From positions 248,001 to 312,000 of the forward strand of contig NZ_BLJI01000001.1 in the NCBI RefSeq assembly GCF_017312365.1: a DNA stretch of 64,000 nucleotides, read 5' to 3'. Shown here one piece after another: positions 43,865 to 54,600 of this stretch (position 1 is the first letter of the stretch; each line of letters begins with the position of its first letter). Below the pieces are notes generated by a model. That model was not told the origin of the DNA and searched no databases. It was given only the letters and a program-made list of their open reading frames with translations. The stretch comes from Chroococcus sp. FPU101. Lineage in GTDB: Bacteria > Cyanobacteriota > Cyanobacteriia > Cyanobacteriales > Microcystaceae. Made by a program: the position numbers and the translations under genes.

Positions 43865-44539
43865 ATGAGTTCTAAACAATTACTTTATTTACTTCAGTTA
43901 ACTAGCCCTACTTTACCAGTTGGAGCATATAGTTATTCAGAAGGACTAGAAACGCTAGTCACTCAACAAATCATTATTCATAAAGAAACCTTACAAAACT
44001 GGCTTATTCAGTCATTAAAATATGGGTCAATCAGAGTAGAATCAGCCGTAATGCTACGCGCATATGACTATTTTATAAACAATGAGCTAGAGAGTTTAAT
44101 AAAATGGAATCAATGGCTATCAGCGACTAGAGAAACTCAAGAATTAAGAAATCAAAGTTGGCAGATGGGTCAATCTTTACTCAAATTATTTAATGAATTG
44201 CAACCCGAAATTAAACCCATTTCAATAAAACTTTATCCTAACTGTAATTATGCTGTTGTTTTTGGAATTGCGGGAGCAATCTGGAACATTTCGCGTCAAG
44301 AATTATTATTAGGGTACTTACAAAGTTGGTCAAGTAATTTAGTAAATGCAGGACTCCGTTTAATTCCTTTAGGACAGACTGATGGACAGAAAATCTTAAT
44401 ATATATACAAGACACTTTAATTCAAGTTTCACAAGAGATTTTAGAATTAAAAGACGAAGATTTAAGAGGTTGGGGATGGGGATTATCTTTAGCCAGTATG
44501 CAACACGAAACACTTTATACAAGATTATTTAGAAGCTAG
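43865..44539 (+). CDS. ureF: Urease accessory protein UreF
   Basis: The 224-residue all-helical protein helps UreG and UreD deliver nickel to urease. Family segments are LLQLTSPTLPVGAYSYSEGL at the N terminus, ESAVMLRAYDYF and the C-terminal LRGWGWGLSLASMQHETLYT. The rest of the urease set is not in the window, as is common in cyanobacteria, where urease genes are scattered. It starts six bases after the GT39-like gene and is followed six bases later by a cupin gene, so the three may share one transcript. Confidence 0.93.
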   Translation: MSSKQLLYLLQLTSPTLPVGAYSYSEGLETLVTQQIIIHKETLQNWLIQSLKYGSIRVESAVMLRAYDYFINNELESLIKWNQWLSATRETQELRNQSWQMGQSLLKLFNELQPEIKPISIKLYPNCNYAVVFGIAGAIWNISRQELLLGYLQSWSSNLVNAGLRLIPLGQTDGQKILIYIQDTLIQVSQEILELKDEDLRGWGWGLSLASMQHETLYTRLFRS

Positions 44540-44545
44540 AATTCT

Positions 44546-44884
44546 ATGAAACTGACGACATTAAATGAACTTCCAGAACAATCAGTCTCACATAACCCTG
44601 AAATTAAAAAAAGGGTAATGTTAACCCCACATGAATTACCAAATATAACTAATTTTTCACAAGCAGTTTTTACACCAGGTCAAGTTGCTCTCGCTCATGC
44701 TCATGAAACGATGTATGAAGTATTTTATATTGAATCTGGAGATGGAACAATTCGGATTAACGGTGAAGATTATCCTTTAACGCAAGGAACTTGTGTCGTC
44801 GTTGAGCCGAAAGAAATACACGAAGTGATTAATGATGGTCAGAATAATTTAGTGATGACTGTTTTAGGAGTTATTAATCCTTAA
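44546..44884 (+). CDS. Single-domain cupin protein
   Basis: The 112-residue protein is one small beta-barrel of the cupin type. Motif 1 is seen as QVALAHAHETMYEVFYIESGDG (HxH and E ligands, split here as HAHETMYEVFYIESG) and motif 2 as GTCVVVEPKEIHEVINDG (final His). A metal ion is expected at HAH, E and H. The substrate is unknown. It is the last gene of the GT39-ureF-cupin run; cupins occur near nickel-handling genes, but a link to urease is only inference. A hairpin terminator follows. Confidence 0.85.
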   Translation: MKLTTLNELPEQSVSHNPEIKKRVMLTPHELPNITNFSQAVFTPGQVALAHAHETMYEVFYIESGDGTIRINGEDYPLTQGTCVVVEPKEIHEVINDGQNNLVMTVLGVINP

Positions 44885-44891
44885 GCGATCG

Positions 44892-44914
44892 GGTGAGCAA
44901 TGCGACTGCTCACC
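44892..44914. terminator. Terminator after the cupin gene
   Basis: GGTGAGCA (44892-44899) pairs with TGCTCACC (44907-44914), followed by TAAAAATTTT. It lies between convergent genes. Confidence 0.75.
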
Positions 44915-44922
44915 TAAAAATT

Positions 44923-45141
44923 TTATGCAAGCGGTTTATAGTAATCCGTAGTGGTAACAGCCCCGATCGCTTTTTCATCTTGATTAATACATTGAGAATT
45001 ATCAACAAATTTACAAACTCTGGCCCAAAGTTTAGCGCGAGTTCCAGCTGGCCCGTGTGCAAAAACAACGCGATCGCTACCTATCATTTTTTGAATCTTG
45101 ACACCACATACTGGACAAATCTGTGTACTTGAATCTGACAT
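44923..45141 (-). CDS. Small zinc-ribbon-like protein
   Basis: The 72-residue protein opens with CPVCGVKIQKM near residue 9 and has two further cysteines (RVCKFVDNSQC). A zinc-binding site is possible with these four. The GTRAKLWARVCKF stretch is basic and aromatic. I do not recognise the family by name; small proteins of this look are common in cyanobacteria. GGAGA lies five bases before the ATG. It is downstream of psbB on the same strand but separated by a terminator. Confidence 0.65.
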   Translation of the reverse strand: MSDSSTQICPVCGVKIQKMIGSDRVVFAHGPAGTRAKLWARVCKFVDNSQCINQDEKAIGAVTTTDYYKPLA

Positions 45142-45288
45142 AAGTCTCCAGCTTTTATTTCAAAATAATGGTTAAAGCATAACGTAACTATCTTTCTTAT
45201 AAAGTCAATTTTGTTACTGCTTACCTAAATAATAACGCTTAAAAAGTGGGTAAAATCCTCTAGCTTTGGGCAGATTTTCTCAATAAAA

Positions 45289-45309
45289 AGCGAGAGTATA
45301 TCTCTCGCT
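45289..45309 (-). terminator. psbB terminator
   Basis: AGCGAGAG (45289-45296) pairs with CTCTCGCT (45302-45309). On the minus strand it is followed by a TTTTTATTG run, 20-40 bases after the psbB stop codon. Confidence 0.8.
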
Positions 45310-45332
45310 CAAGACGTATTTATTAGCTTAAA

Positions 45333-46858
<1,526 letters not shown>

Positions 46859-47031
46859 CTACGCTCCTCCTAAGTGACAATCAAGATCTAATTTAGACGC
46901 TTTTGAACGCAGAAGTGATAAGTAATTAAGATTAACTCATCCCACCATGAGAGAAAAGACTTAATCACTTTACATTATCTCTTGAAAAGGAAATTTATTT
47001 AAAGAAGTGTAACTATATATTAGAGCGGATT

Positions 47032-47370
47032 TCAAGGTGTGCCACCTGAGATAATTGGGTCAGTATCATTTTTCATCACTTGATCGGCATCTCTTAAGCG
47101 TTCAATCACTTGATCAGCACTCATCAGCCTTCTTAGAACAACTTGGCCGATGGTGGGAACTGAATCGGCTACTTGATTCCCTGGTTTGACTTCTAACATG
47201 AGTACTGCTTCCTCAACTTCGTATAGCCAGAGAATTTCCTCACGTTCTACAATGCCTAATTTTAAACGCTGAATTTTTGGTTGACGTCGCCATGCGTTGG
47301 TATCCCATAGTCCGCCAAACTCCCAAACACGTCCAACAATCCAGCCTTCTGACAAGAAAAAATATTTCAC
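47032..47370 (-). CDS. Conserved-looking cyanobacterial protein of unknown function
   Basis: The 112-residue protein opens MKYFFLSEGWIVGRVWEFGG and LWDTNAWRRQPKIQRLKLGI, then has a hydrophobic strand region EEAVLMLEVKPGNQ and a helical, charged end (ADQVIERLRDADQVMKN). No signal peptide or membrane helix is seen. I do not know the family name; the regular beta-rich pattern and the sharp motif GWIVGRVWEFGGLW suggest a true gene. The start is a GTG. It lies about 175 bases upstream of psbB on the same strand. Confidence 0.7.
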   Translation of the reverse strand: MKYFFLSEGWIVGRVWEFGGLWDTNAWRRQPKIQRLKLGIVEREEILWLYEVEEAVLMLEVKPGNQVADSVPTIGQVVLRRLMSADQVIERLRDADQVMKNDTDPIISGGTP

Positions 47371-47545
47371 CGTTACTTCATTTTTTATACGCAGCCACCA
47401 TTAAATATACACCGAGAAAGGAAAGTTGCATGATGTTCGCGATCAACGTTTATCGGATTAATTTAATTCTTACTCACCCAAGCGATTAAAAATATGCTTA
47501 ATTCAAGGTAAGCTTAGAAAGGTGAATTATCCTATTTTCCTCTCT

Positions 47546-48631
47546 ATGAGCATTACTGTACTTCTTCTACTTTTAGCGGGTCTGGTTTTACTGGTAGTGG
47601 GGGCAGAGCTTTTAGTTCGTGGCGCGTCAGATGTAGCGACTCGTATGGGAATTGCGCCTTTAATTGTCGGACTAACGATCGTTGCTTATGGCACCAGTTC
47701 CCCAGAAATGGCTGTGAGTATTCAATCGGGTTTAGAGGGTAATGCGGATATTGCATTAGGAAATGTAGTCGGCAGTAATATTTTTAATGTTTTAGCAATT
47801 TTAGGGATAACGGCTTTGATTGCCCCGATGATGGTCGCTAATCAGTTAATTCGGCTTGATGTGCCGATTATGGTTGGGGTATCAGTTTTGGCTTTGGTGT
47901 TTGGTGCCGATGGTAAAATTAGCCGCGTTGATGGAATTATTTTATTTATTTTAGCGGTGCTTTATACGGCTTTCCAGATTTATGAAGGACGCAGACAAGC
48001 TGTCGCAAGTGCTTTGAGAGATGTAGAAAATGGAAATGCTAGACAACGACTCACACCCAAACAACTAATGATTAATGTGGGTTTGATTTTAGTCGGTTTA
48101 GTTTTATTGGTTTTAGGTTCCGACTTTCTTATTGATAGTTCGATCCAAATTGCTCAAGTTTTAGGGGTTAGTGATTTGGTGATTGGTTTAACGATTGTTG
48201 CTGCGGGAACGTCTTTACCTGAGTTAGCGAGTTCAGTGGTGGCAAGTAGGAAAGGGGAACAGGATATTGCTGTCGGTAATGTGGTTGGTAGTAATATTTT
48301 TAATATTTTGGCGGTTTTGGGTTTGTCGGCTGCGGTTTCAGCGAATGGAGTTAATGTATCGGAGGCGGCTTTAAGGTTTGATATCCCTGTAATGATTGCT
48401 GTGGCGATCGCTTGTTTACCCATTTTCTCATCGGGTCAGTCTATTTCTCGTTGGGAAGGAATTTTATTTTTATTTTACTATTGCGTTTATACTGCCTACT
48501 TAATTTTGCAATCGACTAATCACGAGCAACTTCCTATGTTTAGTCAAGTCATGACCTTTTTTGTTATTCCTATTACTGTTGTGACCATTGCTGTTAGTTA
48601 TTATCGCAGTCACAAAAGAAGTAGAATTTAA
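47546..48631 (+). CDS. Calcium/sodium antiporter (CaCA family)
   Basis: The 361-residue protein has ten or so membrane helices with the two inverted alpha-repeats of CaCA exchangers. The first is IVAYGTSSPEMAVSIQSG with NVVGSNIFNVLAILG. The second is IVAAGTSLPELASSVVAS with NVVGSNIFNILAVLG. The paired acidic residues (SPE, LPE) bind the cations. It should extrude Ca2+ in exchange for Na+ or H+. The ATG at 47546 is used; a GTG at 47522 would add eight residues. It converges with the Uma2 gene, and their stop codons touch. Confidence 0.92.
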   Translation: MSITVLLLLLAGLVLLVVGAELLVRGASDVATRMGIAPLIVGLTIVAYGTSSPEMAVSIQSGLEGNADIALGNVVGSNIFNVLAILGITALIAPMMVANQLIRLDVPIMVGVSVLALVFGADGKISRVDGIILFILAVLYTAFQIYEGRRQAVASALRDVENGNARQRLTPKQLMINVGLILVGLVLLVLGSDFLIDSSIQIAQVLGVSDLVIGLTIVAAGTSLPELASSVVASRKGEQDIAVGNVVGSNIFNILAVLGLSAAVSANGVNVSEAALRFDIPVMIAVAIACLPIFSSGQSISRWEGILFLFYYCVYTAYLILQSTNHEQLPMFSQVMTFFVIPITVVTIAVSYYRSHKRSRI

Positions 48632-49189
48632 CTATAATTTGAGCCAACTAAATAAGTCATTAATTGTTATTTCTAAGTCAGGAATTAAATCTAAAACGGG
48701 TAAAACTTGTTCAGGACTGTCTAAAAATTGCGGTTGTTGTTGAGCAGGAAAAGTAATTACTGATTTTTGTTCAGGATCGATTAACCATCCCAAACGAGTT
48801 CCATATTCCAGACAATGTAATATATTACGTATGACTTTAGTGATACTTTGATCAGGAGAAAGGATTTCAATTGTCCAATATGGATAAGTTCTAAAAGTAT
48901 TCTCAATATTGCCTTCTTCATCAACAGGAATTCTATCCCAAACAAATACCGTGACATCTGGCACAATTGAACGCCCTCCAAAAGTACACCGCAATTCAGG
49001 AAAGGCATAGGCTATTTTAGGAATTTCGGTTTTTGCATTAATGTTTGTCACTAATTTTCCTTGTAATCTACTGTGTTTTCCTTGTGGCATCGGTTTTTGA
49101 ATGATTTCTCCGTTAATGTATTCGCTTGCGGGTTTAGTCTCTGGGAATTTCAGAAATTCTTCTAAACTTAAATTTTGGCTGATTAGCAT
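48632..49189 (-). CDS. Uma2 family (DUF820) endonuclease-like protein
   Basis: The 185-residue protein has the Uma2/DUF820 layout: LSLEEFLKFPETKPASEYIN, then GEIIQKPMPQGKHSRLQGKL, RSIVPDVTVFVWDRIP, a YWTIEILSPDQS strand and LHCLEYGTRLGWLIDPEQK. These carry the acidic residues and lysine of a PD-(D/E)XK nuclease fold (PDV, EILSP). The family is hugely expanded in cyanobacteria, with no settled role. Its stop codon is immediately next to that of the antiporter gene. Confidence 0.9.
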   Translation of the reverse strand: MLISQNLSLEEFLKFPETKPASEYINGEIIQKPMPQGKHSRLQGKLVTNINAKTEIPKIAYAFPELRCTFGGRSIVPDVTVFVWDRIPVDEEGNIENTFRTYPYWTIEILSPDQSITKVIRNILHCLEYGTRLGWLIDPEQKSVITFPAQQQPQFLDSPEQVLPVLDLIPDLEITINDLFSWLKL

Positions 49190-49332
49190 ATGTTTAATAA
49201 ATTAGATAGAAAAATAATTATTTCTACCAGAAATTATAGCTTTAATTTTGTAGCAGAAATTGATTAAGATCATTTAATAAAATTTGAACTTAAGCTATTA
49301 AATTGATGAAATTCAAAATATTTAGGCTAAGT

Positions 49333-49893
49333 TTACTGACATTCCGTACTATCTTTTCCTTTATCTATCGCACCTAATAAGGTTTTAATTCTAATACATC
49401 TATAGGGTGTATTAGGGATTCCAGTTAAGGTAAAAGACAGATTTTCATTAGGTTGTAATTGGCTAGTAGGCGCAATACTCCCAGTATCAGTAAAAGTAAT
49501 GCGATTGCCATAAGAAGTAGATAAAGTGATCCGATTAGCTTCTGCAAGATTTAAGCAATTATCTCGTGTACTTCTTTGATTACCAATACTATTCAAATAA
49601 GTCCAACAGTCTGTAGCACTACCATTATTACGATACATACTTGCCTGTGGAATGTTATTACTCATGCGGAACTCGACGTTAAAAGCTTGTGCTTCTTGTT
49701 TAGCACGATTTTGTGCAGTTCTAAGTAACGTTTCAGTAGCTTCATTCGCTTGATTTAATCTTTGTTCATTGACATAATTAAACCAATTTGGTAATGCGAG
49801 GGCTGCCATAATCCCAATGATCATCACAGCAACTAATATTTCGATCAAGCTAGTTCCTTGCTCAAATTGATGTACAAACTTATTTTTTTTCAT
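49333..49893 (-). CDS. GspH/FimT-type pseudopilin
   Basis: The 186-residue protein has a prepilin-type N terminus: a short basic leader, then GTSLIEILVAVMIIGIMAAL, with the conserved Glu at +5, and a long amphipathic helix (NQANEATETLLRTAQNRAKQ). Cleavage by a PilD-type peptidase after Gly is expected. The C-terminal part has two cysteine-containing beta regions. It is the last gene of the hps pseudopilin operon, nine bases after hpsC, with AAGGA as ribosome site. I see no gene-specific label; GspH/FimT is the best group. Confidence 0.85.
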   Translation of the reverse strand: MKKNKFVHQFEQGTSLIEILVAVMIIGIMAALALPNWFNYVNEQRLNQANEATETLLRTAQNRAKQEAQAFNVEFRMSNNIPQASMYRNNGSATDCWTYLNSIGNQRSTRDNCLNLAEANRITLSTSYGNRITFTDTGSIAPTSQLQPNENLSFTLTGIPNTPYRCIRIKTLLGAIDKGKDSTECQ

Positions 49894-49902
49894 TTTTTTC
49901 CT

Positions 49903-50946
49903 TTAATCTGCAACGGTTTTTCTGACGACACCCCGACTAATAGCTTGAACTTGAAGCATTCCTAACATTTCATCTTTTTCGACACTGGGTTTACCTTTAG
50001 TGTTACCTCTTAAATAAAGAAATACATCTTGGTTAAATCCTTGAGCCGAATTGACACTAGCATCACGTACACAAGCAAAAAAGCTTTTAGCATTAGTGGG
50101 TTTATAGTTTGTACTTCCTCCAGTAGGGGTGACTCCGTAAGGTGATGGTTTGTAAAGAAATTGACCGTTTTCTTGAGTGGTGGGGCAGTTATGATCATCG
50201 AGAGTGGTTGTCGATGAATTGGCAAAAGTTGGGGAGGCGGCGAAATCGGTTAAGGGAATTAGATTACTATTGGTAGTAGTGGGTAATGATGCTTGTGCGG
50301 AAACAAGGTTAAGATTATAGGGCCATTGCTGAAAAGTACTGTTAATCATTGGATCAACATAACCTGTTTCTTGAGTTAAATTCGTCGGATTGCTGTATTT
50401 ACGCAATTGATAGCGAAAAATCCTAGAATCTCCTTTCCAATTGTTATTAGTATTATTGGTTGATTGGATATAGACCACAAGGGTATAAGCACGTTGCTCG
50501 ATTCGCACAGCCGAACATTCATCAACTTTTGAGCCTGTAAAAGAAGTACAACTATTGGGTAGGGTTGCACTCGTATCAGAGTAGGGAACAGATTCTACTT
50601 TCCAAAAAGCAACTATCGGACGAGTATTGGCTCCAAAATTGGGTAAAAAGTTTTTAACGGGCTGTATAGTTGTATTTTGTATGACGCGAGACTGCTCTAA
50701 CTCTTCACCTGTGTAAACGTAAGTGGCTTCGCGTAACTCCTGAGCCATATAGTTTAAAGATTGTTTCATCTCTTCATTAGTTGCGTTACGAGCTTGATCG
50801 TTTTGACTATTGCTCATTAAATCAACCATGATGTACATCAATGTAGCCATTAACATTGATGAGATGGCAAGTCCAATTAAAATTTCAGTCAGGCTAAAAC
50901 CAGATATGTTTTTAGTCCGTTTTTTAAACCGTTTGTTGAAAAGCAT
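49903..50946 (-). CDS. hpsC: Hormogonium polysaccharide secretion pseudopilin HpsC-type (PilW-like)
   Basis: The 347-residue protein has a prepilin leader and GFSLTEILIGLAISSMLMAT at the start, with Glu at +5, followed by a helix rich in Gln and Asn (NDQARNATNEEMKQSLNYMA). The long C-terminal part resembles PilW/HpsC minor pilins, with four or so cysteines. In Nostoc punctiforme HpsC is needed with HpsA and HpsB for polysaccharide release during gliding. The gene follows hpsB after 11 bases. The label is inferred from the order hpsA-hpsB-hpsC and the protein type. Confidence 0.82.
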   Translation of the reverse strand: MLFNKRFKKRTKNISGFSLTEILIGLAISSMLMATLMYIMVDLMSNSQNDQARNATNEEMKQSLNYMAQELREATYVYTGEELEQSRVIQNTTIQPVKNFLPNFGANTRPIVAFWKVESVPYSDTSATLPNSCTSFTGSKVDECSAVRIEQRAYTLVVYIQSTNNTNNNWKGDSRIFRYQLRKYSNPTNLTQETGYVDPMINSTFQQWPYNLNLVSAQASLPTTTNSNLIPLTDFAASPTFANSSTTTLDDHNCPTTQENGQFLYKPSPYGVTPTGGSTNYKPTNAKSFFACVRDASVNSAQGFNQDVFLYLRGNTKGKPSVEKDEMLGMLQVQAISRGVVRKTVAD

Positions 50947-50957
50947 GGGTCTTTACC

Positions 50958-51620
50958 TTATGGTTGTTGATTAAGATAATCTTTGTATGCAGAAAGTGAG
51001 AGTTGTAAATCGCTACGACTAACTTCTGTATATAGAACAGCTAAGGGTCTAATTTTTTGTTGACCTAATCCTTGGCTTAAGTTAATTGAAGCGGCTTGAG
51101 TTTCTAAAGAACCTACATTATCCTTAGCGGCTCCCGCATATACCCTAATCCCAACTTGGAAAACGGCTAGTTGATCTTGAGCAACTCCTTGAGCAAACCG
51201 CATTCCTTGATCTCGGAACATTTGCACGATAAATTCTGGGTTTTGGTCATTGTCGTAATCAATGGCTAAGGCTTTTGTTGGCGAATCCAAATTAACTGGA
51301 TTTGTTACCAAAGTGGTTGGAGGGCCAATTTGAGCAACCTTGACTCCTGTTGGTGCTGGGGGGGGGATTTTGCCAAGTTCTTGGCTTTGGGGAACTCCTT
51401 GAGTCATCAACGTTTGAATGCGGTTAATTTGGCTTTGGGCTAGTTGCATGGCTTGTTCGGCTCGATAATTTTGTACACGTGTACTAACTGTCATGAGTAA
51501 AAAAGGAGCCAACGCAGCGAGTAAAGCACTGGCGATCGTAAAACCAACCATTGCTTCAATGAGAGAAAAACCTTGCTCGGACGTTTTTAATAATGGTGGA
51601 TACCGATGTAGACGTTGCAT
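50958..51620 (-). CDS. hpsB: Hormogonium polysaccharide secretion pseudopilin HpsB-type
   Basis: This 220-residue pseudopilin has a leader of about 17 residues and the cleavage region EQGFSLIEAMVGFTIASALL, with Glu at +5. The helix continues VQNYRAEQAMQLAQSQINRI. The C-terminal half is a short beta domain (ALAIDYDNDQNPEFIVQMFR). The type matches HpsB, which works with HpsA and HpsC. It lies 77 bases downstream of hpsA, across a hairpin, and directly before hpsC. Confidence 0.82.
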   Translation of the reverse strand: MQRLHRYPPLLKTSEQGFSLIEAMVGFTIASALLAALAPFLLMTVSTRVQNYRAEQAMQLAQSQINRIQTLMTQGVPQSQELGKIPPPAPTGVKVAQIGPPTTLVTNPVNLDSPTKALAIDYDNDQNPEFIVQMFRDQGMRFAQGVAQDQLAVFQVGIRVYAGAAKDNVGSLETQAASINLSQGLGQQKIRPLAVLYTEVSRSDLQLSLSAYKDYLNQQP

Positions 51621-51666
51621 AATCCGTTACTCTTATACTCTTAATAAAAAAATTGATGCAGGAAAT

Positions 51667-51685
51667 CCCCCAACCAAAGTGGGGG
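51667..51685. terminator. CCCCCA...TGGGGG hairpin between hpsA and hpsB
   Basis: CCCCCA (51667-51672) pairs with TGGGGG (51680-51685). T-rich bases flank both sides. Between co-directional genes it could attenuate transcription or process the mRNA, giving more HpsA than pseudopilins; this is inference. Confidence 0.5.
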
Positions 51686-51697
51686 AATTTTTCTGTT

Positions 51698-54600
51698 TTA
51701 AGGACAATCTGTGGCTCTTGGGTCGATTTTTTTGCCGTTAACCGTCAGACAGCGTAACTGCTTGGTATAGGGATCATCGGCGGCTAGTTGCTGATAGAAT
51801 TCGTTGCGAGGACTGCCGACACTAATAAAACGGGCAGCTACAGGGCCGGGAGCGTTATACTGCAAGGCTACGTCATAACCCCATTTGCGATTTGGCGGTG
51901 CATAAAAGGGTATGGTTTCACCTGTTGAGGGATTTTCTCCTGGTTCCCAGGCTTCCTGATCCCAAGGAGCCGTCGCATATGTACTAAATTTTAATTGCAC
52001 AAAGGCACCCGTAATATTTAGATCATCGCCATCCCAGTCTTCGATAAAGCGCGGGAAGTTATGCAAGCCCCCGTAAGATTGAAAACGACGCGCTGGGACT
52101 AAACCATTAATAAAAATTGCATTCATGCTAGTATTAATGGCAGGATTTCTCGTTTTACCATTGCCAAGAGTTCGGTAATTAGTAAATACACTTCCATTAC
52201 TCAGGCGAATGTCAGCATTGCGAGTCACTGCAATCGGAGAAGTTAGGTCGTTGGGATTTTCTCTCGTCCAAGTATTCGTATTGGCATTGGCTAAAGTACT
52301 GTTTAGATAGGAGGAGGTAGACCCCGAAAAACAAGTATTACTCGTGTTCGTAAAGCCATCTTCAATCGTACCATCGCAAAAGTTATTAGAAAGAACCGTT
52401 AACGCATCACCCAAGATTTCAACAGGTCGCCAGCGATCAGATGCAGGTCTGGCAAAATTCGTATCCAGAGTATTTCGAGTATAAAAATTTGACCAACTAC
52501 CATCTAGTTTTTGAGTAAATTCTTCGAGCAGTTGTCCTGAACTATTTTGGTGAAGATTAAGATTCCCTTGAATATAAATTGGATTATCACTAATAAAGGA
52601 AAAACCCATATTCGTTCCACTGCGACTGATATCTGAGCCATTGATCAGACGGAAACTGTGGGGACGACGGTCTGGATCTGGATAGTAATCAACAGGTTTG
52701 AGGCTTACTCCAGTCAACCCGTTATTGGGTGGGTCTTGCGGTATAGCATCACTTACATTCATCCGACAATTAGTGTTAAAGACTTCTGCTTCGGTATCAC
52801 AATTAGTAAAAGTTGTACCCGCCGGTCTAGCAATGTCGTCTTCTCGAATGGCATCTTCGCGGAAAGCATAAATAATTCCACTCTTGGTTAGCCAAGTGTC
52901 TGTCCCAAGTGAATTATCTTTCAACATTTTCAGGTCAACATCAAGAGCGCGAACCACCATCTGCTGCCGAGCATCATAAAAAGCCTTATCTAAGAAGGGT
53001 ATACGAGCATAGTTAACATTGTTTGTAGTGAAAACAATGTTATTGACTCGATCACCCGTGTTTCCTGTCGGTGTGGGATCGCTGGAACTGATTATTCTGG
53101 GTAGTTTCCAGTCAGATAAAGAGTCATCTAAAGTTTTGGGTTGCAGTGCAATAGAAGCTAGACTGCTTTCATCATCTTTATACTTATCTGAGACTATTGG
53201 TGCAGGGTTGATCAAAACAGGTTTAAGTACTTTAAAAACATCGCTGATGTCACGATCTAATGCTAGATAAGTATCCGCGATATACTCTTCACTGACAGGC
53301 TGATTATCTCCAGGGCCATAACCATTCTCTGAGCCAGGCATTAGTCCGAGATAATTATGATTATATTTGGGGAAAATAAAGTACAAAGAGGGATATTTCG
53401 GCGGCATATTAACTAAACACAGTGCCATCGCCATACCCATTTTTTTAGTCTCTTTTCCATTACTCGTACCGACCATATCGCTAAAAATTTCAGGATCACA
53501 AGGTGGTTTAAACGTACCTTCATTACTTCCATTTCCAACGGTGAGCAGAGTATTTGGAGTCCATGTTGAGCCTGGAGCAGGGCCGGTCAAAACAGGAGAA
53601 TCACCTTGTTGAAATCCAAATAGGCGATCGCGTTCGACTTGAGCATACGTGATCAACATTGTGGCTTTATTGATTAGCTCTTCTTTGTTGGCTTGCGAAC
53701 CTAAACCATTAGCTTGTAGCAAAGCATTAATATATTGTTCGGGCGTAAATTGACTATAAAATTCGAGTTCATCTTTAATCCCATTGCCATTACCATCACC
53801 ACCACGAATGTAACCTGTTGGGAAAGGAACGGGAGGATTGACTAAATCATTAATTTCCCCATTAGATGAATTACCATCGAGCAACTGCCAAAACTGCTCC
53901 CCTAATGCTGTCATACCAGAATTGTTGATAAACGCTTCATTCATTCTTCTCAAACTATCTAGGTTATAAGCCAGAAGTCCGATAGTTGATGCGGCCGTTT
54001 GAACAGTGGTGCGATCAGCGATACTCAAATCACTATAATTTAATGTAGTTTTCGGACTCCCATTCGCATTTAGCAAAATTTGTCTGAGTTGAGAGAAGTT
54101 GCCCCACATCATATAGTCTGGATGGGGATGAATAATTTTCTTGACCATTTCTTTTTTAGGAGGAAACCCGCCATCAGAGTCACCTGCAAAAAGAGCCAGA
54201 TTGTTTAGGGCGATTCTCAGAGGATTAGTATTATCTTCAATCAGTGCCGCGAAATCTGCTTGATTGGTTACGTTACCTGGTGGATTAAATTCCCAGCCAT
54301 TCGTCCCGACTCCTGTCAAAAAGTTGGTATAGACATGATCTTTCTCGACTGGATCTGGAATGGCTAGATTTACGTTTTGAAACTTATAGGGTAAGAGATT
54401 AAAATTGGTATTCTGAGCGAGGCTTTGTGTTGTTCCAGGATGAACTGTTGTCGCTAATGTTGCAACTGGAAAATCTGTATTGTTGTTATAGTGATAAATT
54501 AGGGTCGATTGAACTGCTGCTAAATTATCGCGCAAGGTACGTCGTTGCCGAGCCAGATTTTTTAAAGATGTGTTATTGGGTGGATAAAGCGGATCATTAT

